From Paenibacillus hamazuiensis (GTDB taxonomy: Bacteria; Bacillota; Bacilli; Paenibacillales; NBRC-103111), in assembly GCF_023276405.1 (NCBI RefSeq), contig NZ_JALRMO010000001.1, forward strand, positions 6,383,001-6,447,000: a DNA stretch of 64,000 nt, given 5' to 3'. Every line of letters starts with the position of its first letter. Positions within the stretch are counted from its first letter, which is position 1. A model generated the notes under the pieces. It saw nothing but the letters and a program-made list of their open reading frames with translations, made no database searches and had not been told where the DNA came from. This document shows, in pieces, positions 28,204 to 36,063 of the stretch. Position numbers and translations under genes: made by a program.

Positions 28204-28636
28204 TTTGATCACCCATGGATTGTATAAGCTTATCGACCATTTCCTCAATCCTCCCCGTTCGCTTATGCCACTGAAACAGAAAGCTGTTTAAGTCTTTGTT
28301 GAACTCCTTGATTGCATGACCCTCAACCCTGTTGTTGATCATCTCTTCGCTAATACTGAGCAAATCAATCAACTCTTGTTTTGCTGGCTTCTTGTTCGTA
28401 TCGTGAAACAAAGCGGAAATCACTGTATCTACAATTCCCCCAATCCCAAACTCCTTTCGTCTCTCGAAATAGTGATGAAAGGTTTCTCTATCCTGAAGTA
28501 AGTACATTGCAACGAATCGCCTTGCCTGATGATGGTTATCGACCATTGCAATGATATCTTCGATTAATTGATCCGGAAATAGATGGTTTTGCAATTCCTG
28601 CAAATAGCCCACAAAGAATTTCTGGTCGAATTCCAC
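28184..28636 (-). CDS. Hypothetical helical protein, 150 aa
   Basis: GTG start behind AGGTGG, 3 bp after the stop of the 28640 gene. All-helical, with HDTNKKPAKQELIDLLSIS in the middle. Not recognised. Part of the chain 28640-28184-28009-26126. Confidence 0.6.
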   Translation of the reverse strand: MEFDQKFFVGYLQELQNHLFPDQLIEDIIAMVDNHHQARRFVAMYLLQDRETFHHYFERRKEFGIGGIVDTVISALFHDTNKKPAKQELIDLLSISEEMINNRVEGHAIKEFNKDLNSFLFQWHKRTGRIEEMVDKLIQSMGDQNEIFIK

Positions 28637-28639
28637 TGT

Positions 28640-29026
28640 TTAAGCCACCTCATGAATAATGAATCTCTCCAATGGTTCAGCATCAATCTTTTGCAAAGAC
28701 AACACTCCGAGAATCAGTTCAAGAACGAATTTTAGTGTCACGATCCATGTTCTGCCTTTACGATAATACCAGTTATCGCTTTCTTTCATGTTGTCTGCGA
28801 TTAATACATACCTGTAGTTTAGCCCCGATTCCTGCTTGTAGGCTTGAAAAGTCTCGACAACGAAATGGGAATATGGCATTTTGGTCAATATTTCTTTGAC
28901 CCGTTCGTTCTCGCACCAGATTTCAAGTTTTTTCGATTTTTGACCGAGGATTTGGAACGAAATCAAACGATTATCAATCAATATTTCGCGTTTTCGCAGA
29001 AACAATCGATTGAACAACGCTGGCAA
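28640..29026 (-). CDS. Hypothetical protein, 128 aa
   Basis: TTG start at 29026 with AAGGAGGT at the right spacing; an upstream in-frame TTG would place that site inside the gene. Mixed alpha/beta protein with a hydrophobic helix near the end (LKFVLELILGVLSL). Not recognised; first gene of the operon leading to the large SLH protein. Confidence 0.55.
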   Translation of the reverse strand: MPALFNRLFLRKREILIDNRLISFQILGQKSKKLEIWCENERVKEILTKMPYSHFVVETFQAYKQESGLNYRYVLIADNMKESDNWYYRKGRTWIVTLKFVLELILGVLSLQKIDAEPLERFIIHEVA

Positions 29027-29122
29027 TGTCGGCACCTCCTTCGCATCCAACTATCTACTCGATCGCAACAAAAATTATTGAACAAGGTAGCTCTTTTTCA
29101 ACATCATTCCAGCCCCCTCAGT

Positions 29123-29548
29123 TTATAGAACTTTTTCAATGACCCGCTCGATTTCAACGATATCCCCTGACCTTGTTCCTAAAACCGCCTTTCCATCGAC
29201 AATCACCGTAAATTCTTCTCCATCTACGATCTCGTCAACTTTTCCCTCAACAGCTCGCTCTATCTCTTTCTTCACTTCATCCGAAACGTCAATTTTAAAT
29301 GTAATCATGCTAATCTCTCCCCCTTTCTCATAATCGACTTCGGTTAGCCCTTGCTTATATGCGTTGCTCAAAATAGATACCAATCTGGTATTGCCGTCGA
29401 ATGAGACTCTCTTGCAAAAGTCGCAGAAGAAGTGCGGAACATTGTTGACGACAATTTTGGATTCAAAGACGAATTGTTCGGTTGTACCAATCCGATGCTC
29501 CGCTTCCTTACCACAAATGCAAGGCGTTCTTTTCCTCATCTCAACCAT
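29123..29548 (-). CDS. YgiT-type zinc-finger protein with possible internal start
   Basis: 141 aa. The N-terminal half has the zinc-finger pattern CxC...CxxC (CIC...FFCDFCKRVSF) of YgiT/MqsA-type domains. The C-terminal ~61 residues form a separate acidic alpha/beta piece beginning MITFKIDVSDEVKKEIERAV. An AAAGGGGGAGAG sequence lies 8 nt before that internal ATG, better than the site of the full-length start, so a short form may also be made. The gene follows an AbrB-like gene in the same direction. Confidence 0.65.
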   Translation of the reverse strand: MVEMRKRTPCICGKEAEHRIGTTEQFVFESKIVVNNVPHFFCDFCKRVSFDGNTRLVSILSNAYKQGLTEVDYEKGGEISMITFKIDVSDEVKKEIERAVEGKVDEIVDGEEFTVIVDGKAVLGTRSGDIVEIERVIEKVL

Positions 29549-29569
29549 ATTCTAATCTTCATAAAAATC

Positions 29570-29770
29570 TCATTCGACTTTGGATCTGGCTTTTTGCTTC
29601 AATTTCTTGATTACAAGCCCATTTTGCCTTGGGACGGCAATAAACTCATCGCCAACATGGAGATTAGCTTGATTCAAGATAGCCGTTGGAACAACAAAAA
29701 CGCATTCATCTGTAGTGTCCGCAATCGGAATAATCCGATGGTAATAATCCACCTTTTGCTCTTCATTCAT
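29570..29770 (-). CDS. AbrB/MazE-like (SpoVT-AbrB fold) small DNA-binding protein
   Basis: 66 aa. The pattern RIIPIADTTDECVFVVPTAIL followed by LHVGDEFIAVPRQNGLVIKKL is that of swapped-hairpin AbrB domains (VPxxIL...L..GD.....NG..I). Such proteins are transition regulators or antitoxins. No partner toxin is evident next to it. ATG behind GGGAGAAAGAAG. Confidence 0.65.
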   Translation of the reverse strand: MNEEQKVDYYHRIIPIADTTDECVFVVPTAILNQANLHVGDEFIAVPRQNGLVIKKLKQKARSKVE

Positions 29771-29797
29771 TCTTCTTTCTCCCTTCCAGTAATGGAT

Positions 29798-29953
29798 TTA
29801 GAACAACATGGTTCTAAGGTAGTAGCCTATTACAAGACCCCCAATAAGCATTACCAGATCGGCAATAATTTCAATGATTAAGTTTTGAACGAAACGTTTT
29901 TGTGTGAATTTGTTTAGTTGATCTTGAAAAAGTTTTCTCAAGAGTGTTTGCAT
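29798..29953 (-). CDS. Small membrane protein, 51 aa
   Basis: ATG behind AAAGGAGACG. Amphipathic basic N-terminal helix (TLLRKLFQDQLNKF), then one hydrophobic segment (IIEIIADLVMLIGGLVIGYY). Not recognised; this layout is common to small toxins and to small membrane adaptors alike. Confidence 0.5.
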   Translation of the reverse strand: MQTLLRKLFQDQLNKFTQKRFVQNLIIEIIADLVMLIGGLVIGYYLRTMLF

Positions 29954-29989
29954 CTTAATCGTCTCCTTTTTTTGTGTGCGAGTGCCTGA

Positions 29990-30166
29990 CTATTTTTCTG
30001 AGGTCTTTTTCATGTCCTCTGGAGAGGAGGAGTTGCGTTGACTTGTTTGAGCAAACCTTAATGTCTGCAATAGCGTTAATGCATACTCTTGATTGAGTTC
30101 ATCCAACGTCAAGAAAACAGAGTTTAGTTCAGCAATTTTGTCCACTTGTCTTTTCAATTGTGTCAT
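29990..30166 (-). CDS. Small hypothetical protein, 58 aa
   Basis: ATG behind GGAGGTG. Helical and charged (QLKRQVDKIAELNSVFLTLD). It is divergently placed from the XRE regulator at 30325 across a region with repeated GTGTT/AACAC words, so it may be under that regulator. Confidence 0.55.
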   Translation of the reverse strand: MTQLKRQVDKIAELNSVFLTLDELNQEYALTLLQTLRFAQTSQRNSSSPEDMKKTSEK

Positions 30167-30188
30167 GAACGCTTAACACCTCCGAAAA

Positions 30189-30312
30189 ATGTGTTATAAA
30201 CACAATTTAACACTATATTTCTGAGTTGTCAACTCATTTACGGCAAGTCATTTGTGTTGACTACGTTATTTTTGTGTTGTACAGTAAATATAACCTTAAC
30301 TTTAACACAGGG
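30189..30312. promoter_or_regulatory. Divergent control region of an XRE regulator
   Basis: GTGTTATAAACAC at about 30191 is a palindrome next to the start of the leftward gene. Further half-sites (TTAACAC, GTGTTG, TTTAACACAG) follow. For the rightward gene, TTGACT and TACAGT lie 17 nt apart, with a GTGTTG word overlapping the spacer. This looks like an autoregulated operator; binding is inferred. Confidence 0.5.
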
Positions 30313-30324
30313 AGGGAGACGAGC

Positions 30325-30675
30325 TTGCATGACAGGATCAAAGCCATCAGGGAACATCTCGGGCTATCACAACGAGAGTTCGGCGAAAAACTTGGCGTTA
30401 GCAGAGATGTGATCAGCAATTTAGAATATAATCGAGTCCAGCCAAAGGAACTATTGCTCAAGCATATTTGCGAACTTTTTTCGGTAAATGAGAAATGGTT
30501 GCAAACAGGCGAAGGCGATATGTTTTTGGATCAAAAACCTCATAACAAGAAACTTGATGAAGCAATTGCCATATTCAAGGACTTAGAGCCAGACTTTCAA
30601 GATTATGCTCTCGAACAGATAAGGAAACTGTCGGAATTACAAGCGAAGAGGCGAGATTCCATTCAAGACAAATAG
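30325..30675 (+). CDS. XRE-family regulator, phage-repressor-like
   Basis: 116 aa from the TTG at 30325, which has GGGAGGGAG; longer starts upstream overlap the promoter. HTH in RIKAIREHLGLSQREFGEKL then GVSRDVISNLEYNRVQPKE, followed by KWLQTGEGDMF, typical of small phage/ICE repressors. The C-terminal ~50 residues are helical. It lies inside the inverted-repeat-bounded segment. Confidence 0.8.
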   Translation: MHDRIKAIREHLGLSQREFGEKLGVSRDVISNLEYNRVQPKELLLKHICELFSVNEKWLQTGEGDMFLDQKPHNKKLDEAIAIFKDLEPDFQDYALEQIRKLSELQAKRRDSIQDK

Positions 30676-30712
30676 TTTTTCAATGGTGTTGCAACCCTAA
30701 CGAAATTGAAAA

Positions 30713-30732
30713 GGTCAGCCGAGAGGCTGACC
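30713..30732. terminator. Perfect stem-loop between convergent genes
   Basis: GGTCAGCC-GAGA-GGCTGACC, flanked by A-rich and T-rich sequence, between the rightward XRE gene and the leftward 30797 gene; likely terminates both. Confidence 0.65.
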
Positions 30733-30796
30733 CTTAATTTTGGAAAGCTATTAACTTATGATAGCTTGTTGTTCGTTTCATTGCGTTTTCACCCTT

Positions 30797-31216
30797 TCAG
30801 TTCGATTCTTCCAAGACAACAAATCGTCCGGCATGCCATAAATATATAAGCGAGAATTCATCATTATCATCGATGATAAGGTGTTCATCGTCCGCTTTAT
30901 CGTAAAGTATACGATAAAGCTGGTATGGCGTAACCTCACATTCTTCCAAATCTTCGTCAAAGGTTGGCAACCAATACGTTGCCTCCTCTATGGTTTGAAC
31001 TACCCTGCAAACATACCCCTTTGGTTCGATTCTGAATTGTTTGAGTTCGTCTTTGCTTAGTGGCCCCTTGATGTTATTTTCTCTCATGTATTTCGCAATT
31101 CTTCTTATGCTATATCGCGGCAGACACCGTGGGGTCGGGACTGCATATATCCCTTTTGGAAATGCATCGTCAAACTCGTCGTCACTAAATTCCTTCAACA
31201 GCTCATCGTCGTTCAT
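30797..31216 (-). CDS. Acidic hypothetical protein, 139 aa
   Basis: ATG behind AGGGGG. Very acidic ends (NDDELLKEFSDDEFDDAF at the start, DDNDEF near the end) around a basic segment (RCLPRYSIRRIAKYMREN). No family recognised. Such charge could suit a DNA-mimic or an anti-regulator, but nothing proves it. Confidence 0.6.
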   Translation of the reverse strand: MNDDELLKEFSDDEFDDAFPKGIYAVPTPRCLPRYSIRRIAKYMRENNIKGPLSKDELKQFRIEPKGYVCRVVQTIEEATYWLPTFDEDLEECEVTPYQLYRILYDKADDEHLIIDDNDEFSLIYLWHAGRFVVLEESN

Positions 31217-31309
31217 ACAAGCCCCCTACTCATCCACCTTTCGTGAGCATATGATATCGCCGAAAACGGCTGTTGTCAACCAATATTTGGATACTGTTAC
31301 CATGAAAAC

Positions 31310-31457
31310 AAGATCGGGAAAAAGGGCAAGGATTTAGGGAGGCTAAAGCTTTGTGTACATATACGATAACTTTTGCGTAAACAGCTTCAATCGCCATGAC
31401 ATGCAGACCGAGCAAGATATGCCAACCGAAAATGATGATGACGATATTTCATTCTAA
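31310..31457 (+). pseudogene. Decayed C-terminus of a paralogue of the 9702 gene
   Basis: The frame ending at 31457 reads HDMQTEQDMPTENDDDDISF and a stop, matching the end of the 9702 product (SDMQTDDDLLSDEDYDYIPF). Upstream, after a shift, FREAKAL matches LFGDAKAK. The rest of the gene is gone. It lies at the inner edge of the right inverted repeat, in mirror position to the intact gene. Confidence 0.7.
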
Positions 31458-32056
31458 AGCGAAGGTTCGATGCTTCGATAATTTAATGCCGACTCGCTTT
31501 CTTGGTTTAACGCACTAAATTCGAATTCTGATTGCCAGGCGAAATTGCGAATCGCCTGGTATTTGCCTAAAGACTAAGCGAATAAGCAAATGCCAGTTGC
31601 GATGAGTTATTTGCCCAAAAGCCAAAGCGAAGGCGAAAACTTTGAAAGCCTGTTTTCGACAGGCGTGCGGAGGCACGCACCGAGCGAATTGGCAAAAATG
31701 CATGTCGCTTTTAGGATTTTGAGCGATAATTTAAGTCTATTAATATATGCAACCATTAATTTACAATTAGAAGATTCTTCTTATGTTTTCCGCAAGTTGT
31801 TATCCGAATACGCCAGCAGAATAAGGCTTTTCTCTTGTTGCCAAAAGAAGCGGCAACACACTAAATTTTTTACGCGAAGGCGAGAGTGAGCTTTAGCTGT
31901 CATTGTCATTCAGCCGGAAGATGCGGCAACAAAGAAATTCGCTTATCGACAGACGACTTGGCAAGTCCACACTGCTTTTCGAAAAGTTTTGTCGCTAATT
32001 TATAGGTTTATGTTCTCCGAAAGTTGAAAGTAAAATATTTCACATTCTATAGAGCC
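31395..32056. repeat. Right copy of the ~660-bp inverted repeat (partner 9111-9767)
   Basis: Its reverse complement follows the left copy with scattered substitutions and small indels. Shared hairpin-forming parts include CCAGGCGA...TCGCCTGG here and a GCGTGC/GCACGC stem whose two arms differ from the left copy in step. Outside 32056 and 9111 the similarity stops. No gene is supported inside; 32057-32330 also has none. Confidence 0.85.
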
Positions 32057-32330
32057 TGGCATGCACTTGAAAAGGAAATAAGTATCCTACTCCTTCTACG
32101 CCCCCTGGCATTTTAAGCATTTTGAAGCAATTTCGCTCAAACTTTTTCTAAAAAACTGCGAAAAGTCGGGCAAAATCAGGTCGTTTGAGGATTGAGGTTT
32201 AGGGCATAAGGGTTTCCCTCTACCCTCCCCTGATTTTTTCCAATTCTGTTATATAACAAACTGCAATGAAGTTTCCTAATTTTTAAATGTGGATTAAAAT
32301 AATTTCCAAAAGGAAGCGAGGGGAAACGAC

Positions 32331-33287
32331 ATGTTTAAAGATAGCATTGAAAAACGAATTCGGCGAAATGAAACCTTGCCACATCCTGAAATGGATGTCA
32401 TGTGGGCGGGAATGTGGCGGTGGCTGTTTCAATTGCACATTCCGTTTTATATGTTCCTGGCATTCTATCAAGACTATTTTCCGTTTCTGGCAACGATGGA
32501 TGCGGCAATCGTTATGTGTTTTGTCGTATATCACCTCACAATTCGCCAGCTTATACAAAGAGGGGTAATTCAAGCGTTTTACCGCAAGCATTATTCGAAT
32601 GCCAGCGGCATGTTCTGGTCATTTCTGCTGATTGGATCCTTTATTCGAACCATTACGTTTGGTCTGTATTACAGTATTAGCCTTGGATGGGTATCAAGCG
32701 ATGCGAATAAAGATCGATGGCACTATTACTTGGCAGACTTGCAAACGAACCTTTCCAGTTTGGCTGGTGCTGTTGTTGGGGTCGCTCTTTGCTTGTATCT
32801 TTTTTATAGCTTGTTCTTCAAAGAGCGTTTCATCTCGGTGGCTGAGTATTCAGAGCGTGTTGTAAAGACAATGAGACAACAGGGGTTGGCATTTAATCAA
32901 GCCGCCCAATCGGTCTTGAGCCAGCGAGAGAATGAACTGGCTCCTGAGCGTAGGGATGAAAAAACGGAGAGTGATGATGGGGATTTGTTTGCGAAGTTCT
33001 TTGGATATTCCGTGGGGCAACCGCAAACTGAACGGAGAAACGTGAGTGATTTTGATCAAAAATTCGCAAATTGTGATTGCGGCAATGAGAGGGAATTGAG
33101 GTATGTGTCCAAGCTTGTTAGACTGAGGGACAAACCTGTAACGGTGACAGGGGTTCCGATGCATTATTGTTCATTCTGCGAGCAGGGATTCATGACAGAG
33201 ATAGATCGTTTACATTTTGCAGAACGGGTCAAACAGGCTATTGAAACAGGCAGGGATGAAATTGAATTCCAAGTGAAGGTTTATTAG
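32331..33287 (+). CDS. Membrane protein with C-terminal YgiT-type zinc finger
   Basis: 318 aa; ATG behind GCGAGGGG. Residues 30-175 hold about four hydrophobic segments (e.g. IPFYMFLAFYQDYFPFLATM and LAGAVVGVALCLYLFYSLFF). After a charged linker, the last ~85 residues read CDC...MHYCSFCEQGFM, the same zinc-finger arrangement as in the 29123 product. A zinc finger joined to a membrane anchor is unusual for this domain. Function unknown; single gene, just outside the right inverted repeat. Confidence 0.65.
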   Translation: MFKDSIEKRIRRNETLPHPEMDVMWAGMWRWLFQLHIPFYMFLAFYQDYFPFLATMDAAIVMCFVVYHLTIRQLIQRGVIQAFYRKHYSNASGMFWSFLLIGSFIRTITFGLYYSISLGWVSSDANKDRWHYYLADLQTNLSSLAGAVVGVALCLYLFYSLFFKERFISVAEYSERVVKTMRQQGLAFNQAAQSVLSQRENELAPERRDEKTESDDGDLFAKFFGYSVGQPQTERRNVSDFDQKFANCDCGNERELRYVSKLVRLRDKPVTVTGVPMHYCSFCEQGFMTEIDRLHFAERVKQAIETGRDEIEFQVKVY

Positions 33288-33353
33288 ACCAAAGCATTAA
33301 TTGAATTATGTAACGGATGGCATAGCCGAGTGATTGCCATCCGCCGTTAACAA

Positions 33354-34514
33354 CTATCGCCTTATTAGATTCGCATGCTTAATCCCGTCCATAAAATCGT
33401 TAGTGATGTTGTAGTCTGTGAATTGTACTTCAATCCACTTCTGCATCTCATCATCGACTCTCCAATCTCTTAAAATTGCGGAGAGCCGCGTGCCTTTCCG
33501 CTCTTTTGAGATAAAATCAATGAACATAGATTCCGCCTGGGCTTTCAGATTTTTTGACGCGAATTTATCGATTGAGACGATGCCAACCCTCAAAATAAGC
33601 TCCTGCTTGAAATAGCGACTAAACATGTGATACATACATGCAACATGAGTCACCATTTTATGGATGTTCTTCTTATTGTGGATATCGAAAATTAATACGG
33701 TGATGCTAACCTTGTTGTTAACGACCTTAATTTGAGCAACGTGTGCATTTAATGCAAGCATCGTATCGACCGTATAATTATCAAGCTTCTCTGCCTTTGT
33801 TAAATCTTTATCGGCTTTGGCATGAATTTCGTTTTTAAGATCATCCAGCGGTGAAAGAGAAGAGGAGTGCATTTTGCCTTTCCCTTTTCCTTCCGACGAT
33901 TCGGAACCTTTTCTCAGTCCTTCGGCAAGTTTTAGCTTGATTTCCTGCATTCTTTTCATGTCCTGATCGACCTCTGAAACATCAAGCAATTGTTGGAGCA
34001 GATCGTCGCTTCTCAGTTTCGACAAGAAAGAGATGCCCTGGTTTTTGTTGAGTAGGATTGTGCTGTAGTCACGATTTAACATACCTATAATCGCATTAAA
34101 CGTAACTTTCTTACTTTCTTTCATAAGACGCGGGACAAGCTTTTTGATAATGAAGCAGTTTTTAAAGATGCTGACCAGAATGCGTTCGTTTCCATTTGAT
34201 CGCGGAACCGAAGCGACACTGTAGCTATCCTGTTTTCCTCCGATGAAGCGGATGCCATATTTCCGCAACGTTAACATCTGCAATTGAGTTTTTTTGCCGA
34301 AAGCGGTGAAAGGTTCTTTCTGAATAACCTCAGCATGTACAAGCTCCATAATGCTGATGTAAAACGTCGAGAAATTTTTAGCTAAGCCCAAAAGTTCCGC
34401 GTACTGATAAAGCTGTTTCATCAGCATCACTTTATTACCGAAATGATAAATGATTTCGAGATAAGTTCGGTATTTCTCACAAACAAATTGTTTATTCGCA
34501 TTTGAAACGCCCAT
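33354..34514 (-). CDS. Hypothetical protein, 386 aa, in operon with a Replic_Relax-like gene
   Basis: ATG behind AAAGGAGG, 17 bp after the 34532 gene. The N-terminal part may hold a winged helix (residues 10-80). A low-complexity Ser/Gly/Lys linker lies near 205-225, and a C-terminal alpha/beta domain includes VSITVLIFDIHNKKNIHKMV. I do not recognise it. Together with its neighbour it may act on the hairpin array upstream; this is inference from context. Confidence 0.6.
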   Translation of the reverse strand: MGVSNANKQFVCEKYRTYLEIIYHFGNKVMLMKQLYQYAELLGLAKNFSTFYISIMELVHAEVIQKEPFTAFGKKTQLQMLTLRKYGIRFIGGKQDSYSVASVPRSNGNERILVSIFKNCFIIKKLVPRLMKESKKVTFNAIIGMLNRDYSTILLNKNQGISFLSKLRSDDLLQQLLDVSEVDQDMKRMQEIKLKLAEGLRKGSESSEGKGKGKMHSSSLSPLDDLKNEIHAKADKDLTKAEKLDNYTVDTMLALNAHVAQIKVVNNKVSITVLIFDIHNKKNIHKMVTHVACMYHMFSRYFKQELILRVGIVSIDKFASKNLKAQAESMFIDFISKERKGTRLSAILRDWRVDDEMQKWIEVQFTDYNITNDFMDGIKHANLIRR

Positions 34515-34531
34515 AATTTGTATCGCCTCCT

Positions 34532-35134
34532 TTAAACACGGGTAGTTTCGTACTTATAGTTCATGATTTCCACAAGTGCTTCTTTCGCCCTCAACTCCTC
34601 TTGCCCATATGAACTTGTGACGATTTCGTAAGCAACCTCATTACCTTTTTCGTCCACATATACGCAGTCGGGCATAGAGATCAATTTTTTATCGAGCATA
34701 TCCTCGTACAATTTTGCTTCCGCCTCTTTACCTTCTCCTCGCATAGCATTAATTCGTTCAATAAAATCGTCACGAACTTGAGCTTCCGTTTTCCAGTTGT
34801 TTCTTGTTTCTTCTGATAAGCTGAAATATTTATTTGCCAACGCTACATCGTGGATAGGGCTTTGAGCGTGATACGCTTGGTTTAATGCGAAGGTACGCGA
34901 AGCTGTTTCACGTCCGATTCTCGTTAATTTATAGCACTCTTTAATTTGATTGCCTTGCTTATATGCGACTTTTTCGATATAACCGTCACTTATCAAATTT
35001 TTGATCCGCCTATCCGCCAAGCCACACTTTTGCAGATGTTCATGACTTACGTGTCCGACTCGGGCTAAGGCAGAAAAGGCTAAGCGATCTCGGTTGAAAA
35101 ATTGCGAGATGTACGGTTTCTTTCGTCTCGCCAT
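34532..35134 (-). CDS. Winged-helix protein resembling the replication-relaxation (Replic_Relax) family
   Basis: 200 aa; ATG behind AGGAGGTG. Residues 15-80 form a winged helix (RDRLAFSALARVGHVSHEHL...GYIEKVAY...YKLTRIGRETAS). Then comes SPIHDVALANKYF, and near the end MPDCVYVDEKGNEVAYEIV, i.e. the PD...E pattern seen in Replic_Relax proteins. That family is found on plasmids and conjugative elements. The resemblance is by eye. The gene starts 56 bp from the last hairpin of the array at 35190-35381. Confidence 0.55.
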   Translation of the reverse strand: MARRKKPYISQFFNRDRLAFSALARVGHVSHEHLQKCGLADRRIKNLISDGYIEKVAYKQGNQIKECYKLTRIGRETASRTFALNQAYHAQSPIHDVALANKYFSLSEETRNNWKTEAQVRDDFIERINAMRGEGKEAEAKLYEDMLDKKLISMPDCVYVDEKGNEVAYEIVTSSYGQEELRAKEALVEIMNYKYETTRV

Positions 35135-35189
35135 ATGAGATTACACCTCCTTTTGCTGAATGATTTTCGCGGCGGCAGTAGATTTGTTT

Positions 35190-35381
35190 GTGCGACCATC
35201 GAAGATGGTCGAAAAGGTTTTTGCGTCTCGCAGAGACGTTTGCCGCGTCGATGCGGCAACATGCTTTTGCGGCTCGTAGAGACGCTTGACCATCGGCAGA
35301 TGGTCAACAATGCTTTTGCGTTTCGGCAGAAACGCTTGACCCATCGCGAGATGGGGCAACATGGTTTTCCCCGATGAGGGG
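35190..35381. repeat. Array of at least seven short hairpins with GNA/GNNA loops
   Basis: On the plus strand: GACCATC-GAA-GATGGTC (35194-35210), CGTCTC-GCA-GAGACG (35224-35238), TTGCCGC/GCGGCAA (35240-35259), GCGxCTC-GTA-GAGxCGC (35269-35285), TTGACCATC-GGCA-GATGGTCAA (35286-35307), GCGTTTC-GGCA-GAAACGC (35318-35335), CCCATC-GCGA-GATGGG (35340-35355), and a CCCC/GGGG stem. They alternate in a ~50-bp unit joined by AACATGCTTTT-like spacers. Stems change in both arms together between units. No supportable gene lies here. Confidence 0.8.
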
Positions 35382-35531
35382 CGAGCAAAACGGGCTTCGT
35401 TTCGTAGCGAGTGCCGTAGGCCGAGCGGTCGGCGACAGCCGAACGCAACGAAGCAACGGAGGTTCTTACCGAGCCAATTTTCCGCAGGAAAGAGGCGAGG
35501 TTAGAACCCTCCCCGTTTTGCGAAGCCCCTC
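35376..35531. other. Branched, highly structured non-coding region
   Basis: Positions 35376-35394 pair with 35512-35531 almost completely (GAGGGGC..GCAAAACGGG with CCCGTTTTGC..GCCCCTC). Inside lie a second stem GCTTCGTTT/AACGAAGC (35394-35402 / 35447-35454) and a third GGAGGTTCT/AGAACCCTCC (35458-35466 / 35503-35512), the latter enclosing TTTCC-GCA-GGAAA. The whole forms a three-way junction. It could be a structured RNA or a folded single-stranded DNA site. Strand and function are unknown. Confidence 0.6.
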
Positions 35532-35595
35532 TTCTCGCTATTGATATCGTAGATAGACCAAGGCGGTAATATAACTGCTCCTGAATTTTGCCAAC

Positions 35596-35687
35596 AAAAA
35601 AGGCTCCACGCACAAGGCGTAGGAGCCTCTTCCCGCTTGCGGGAAGCAAAAACGCCAGGTCGGGGGATGATACCGAGCTGGCGTTTT
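35596..35687 (-). terminator. Three consecutive stem-loops after the 35698 gene, two terminator-like
   Basis: Read on the minus strand: AACGCCAG...CTGGCGTT then TTTT (35648-35687); CTTCCCGC/GCGGGAAG (35629-35646); and GGCTCC-TACGC...GCGT-GGAGCC followed by TTTTTT (35596-35628). The first and last look like intrinsic terminators, so the hairpin region further on is probably separated from the 35698 transcript. Confidence 0.65.
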
Positions 35688-35697
35688 GTTAGTATTT

Positions 35698-35952
35698 TCA
35701 CTGATATCGGAGCAAATCAAGTGCACGTTTGTTCATCTCGCGGAGATCAGCAAAGCCGCTATCAATATTGACTTTCGTTTCAAATCGCTTCGAAGGATTG
35801 TTTGAAGCTTGCTTTCGTTTGATGCCTCTACGTGGTTTATGCGGCTGATCTGCCATCGATTGTTTTCGCTCAAGTATATCAAGACGAAGCTGTATAGCGG
35901 CAACTGACTGTTTCAATGCGTTTATTTCAAGTTCGATCCGTCTCGAATTCAT
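35698..35952 (-). CDS. Small coiled-coil, basic protein, 84 aa
   Basis: The ATG at 35952 has GAGGAGG; the frame upstream lacks a site. First ~35 residues form a coiled coil (RRIELEINALKQSVAAIQLR), then a basic stretch (HKPRRGIKRKQ). Not recognised. It lies between the SIR2 gene and the hairpin region. A role in binding the structured DNA or RNA is possible but unproven. Confidence 0.55.
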   Translation of the reverse strand: MNSRRIELEINALKQSVAAIQLRLDILERKQSMADQPHKPRRGIKRKQASNNPSKRFETKVNIDSGFADLREMNKRALDLLRYQ

Positions 35953-36063
35953 AGCTGTATCAACCTCCTCAATTAGTGATAATTGTAACAATACGGCGAA
36001 GTAAAAAACAAGACTGCCGTTTGTCTGTCGCAAATTGTTGGTAAATGTCAAGTGCCAATTGAA

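Noticed and set aside
31590-31889. 99-codon plus-strand frame inside the right inverted repeat
   Set aside because: The left copy does not keep the frame, and the differences between copies do not respect codons.
35080-35649. Long minus-strand frames over the hairpin array (up to 189 codons)
   Set aside because: They lack ribosome binding sites, are rich in Arg/Ser from GC-rich stems, and the sequence is better explained by alternating hairpins and terminators.
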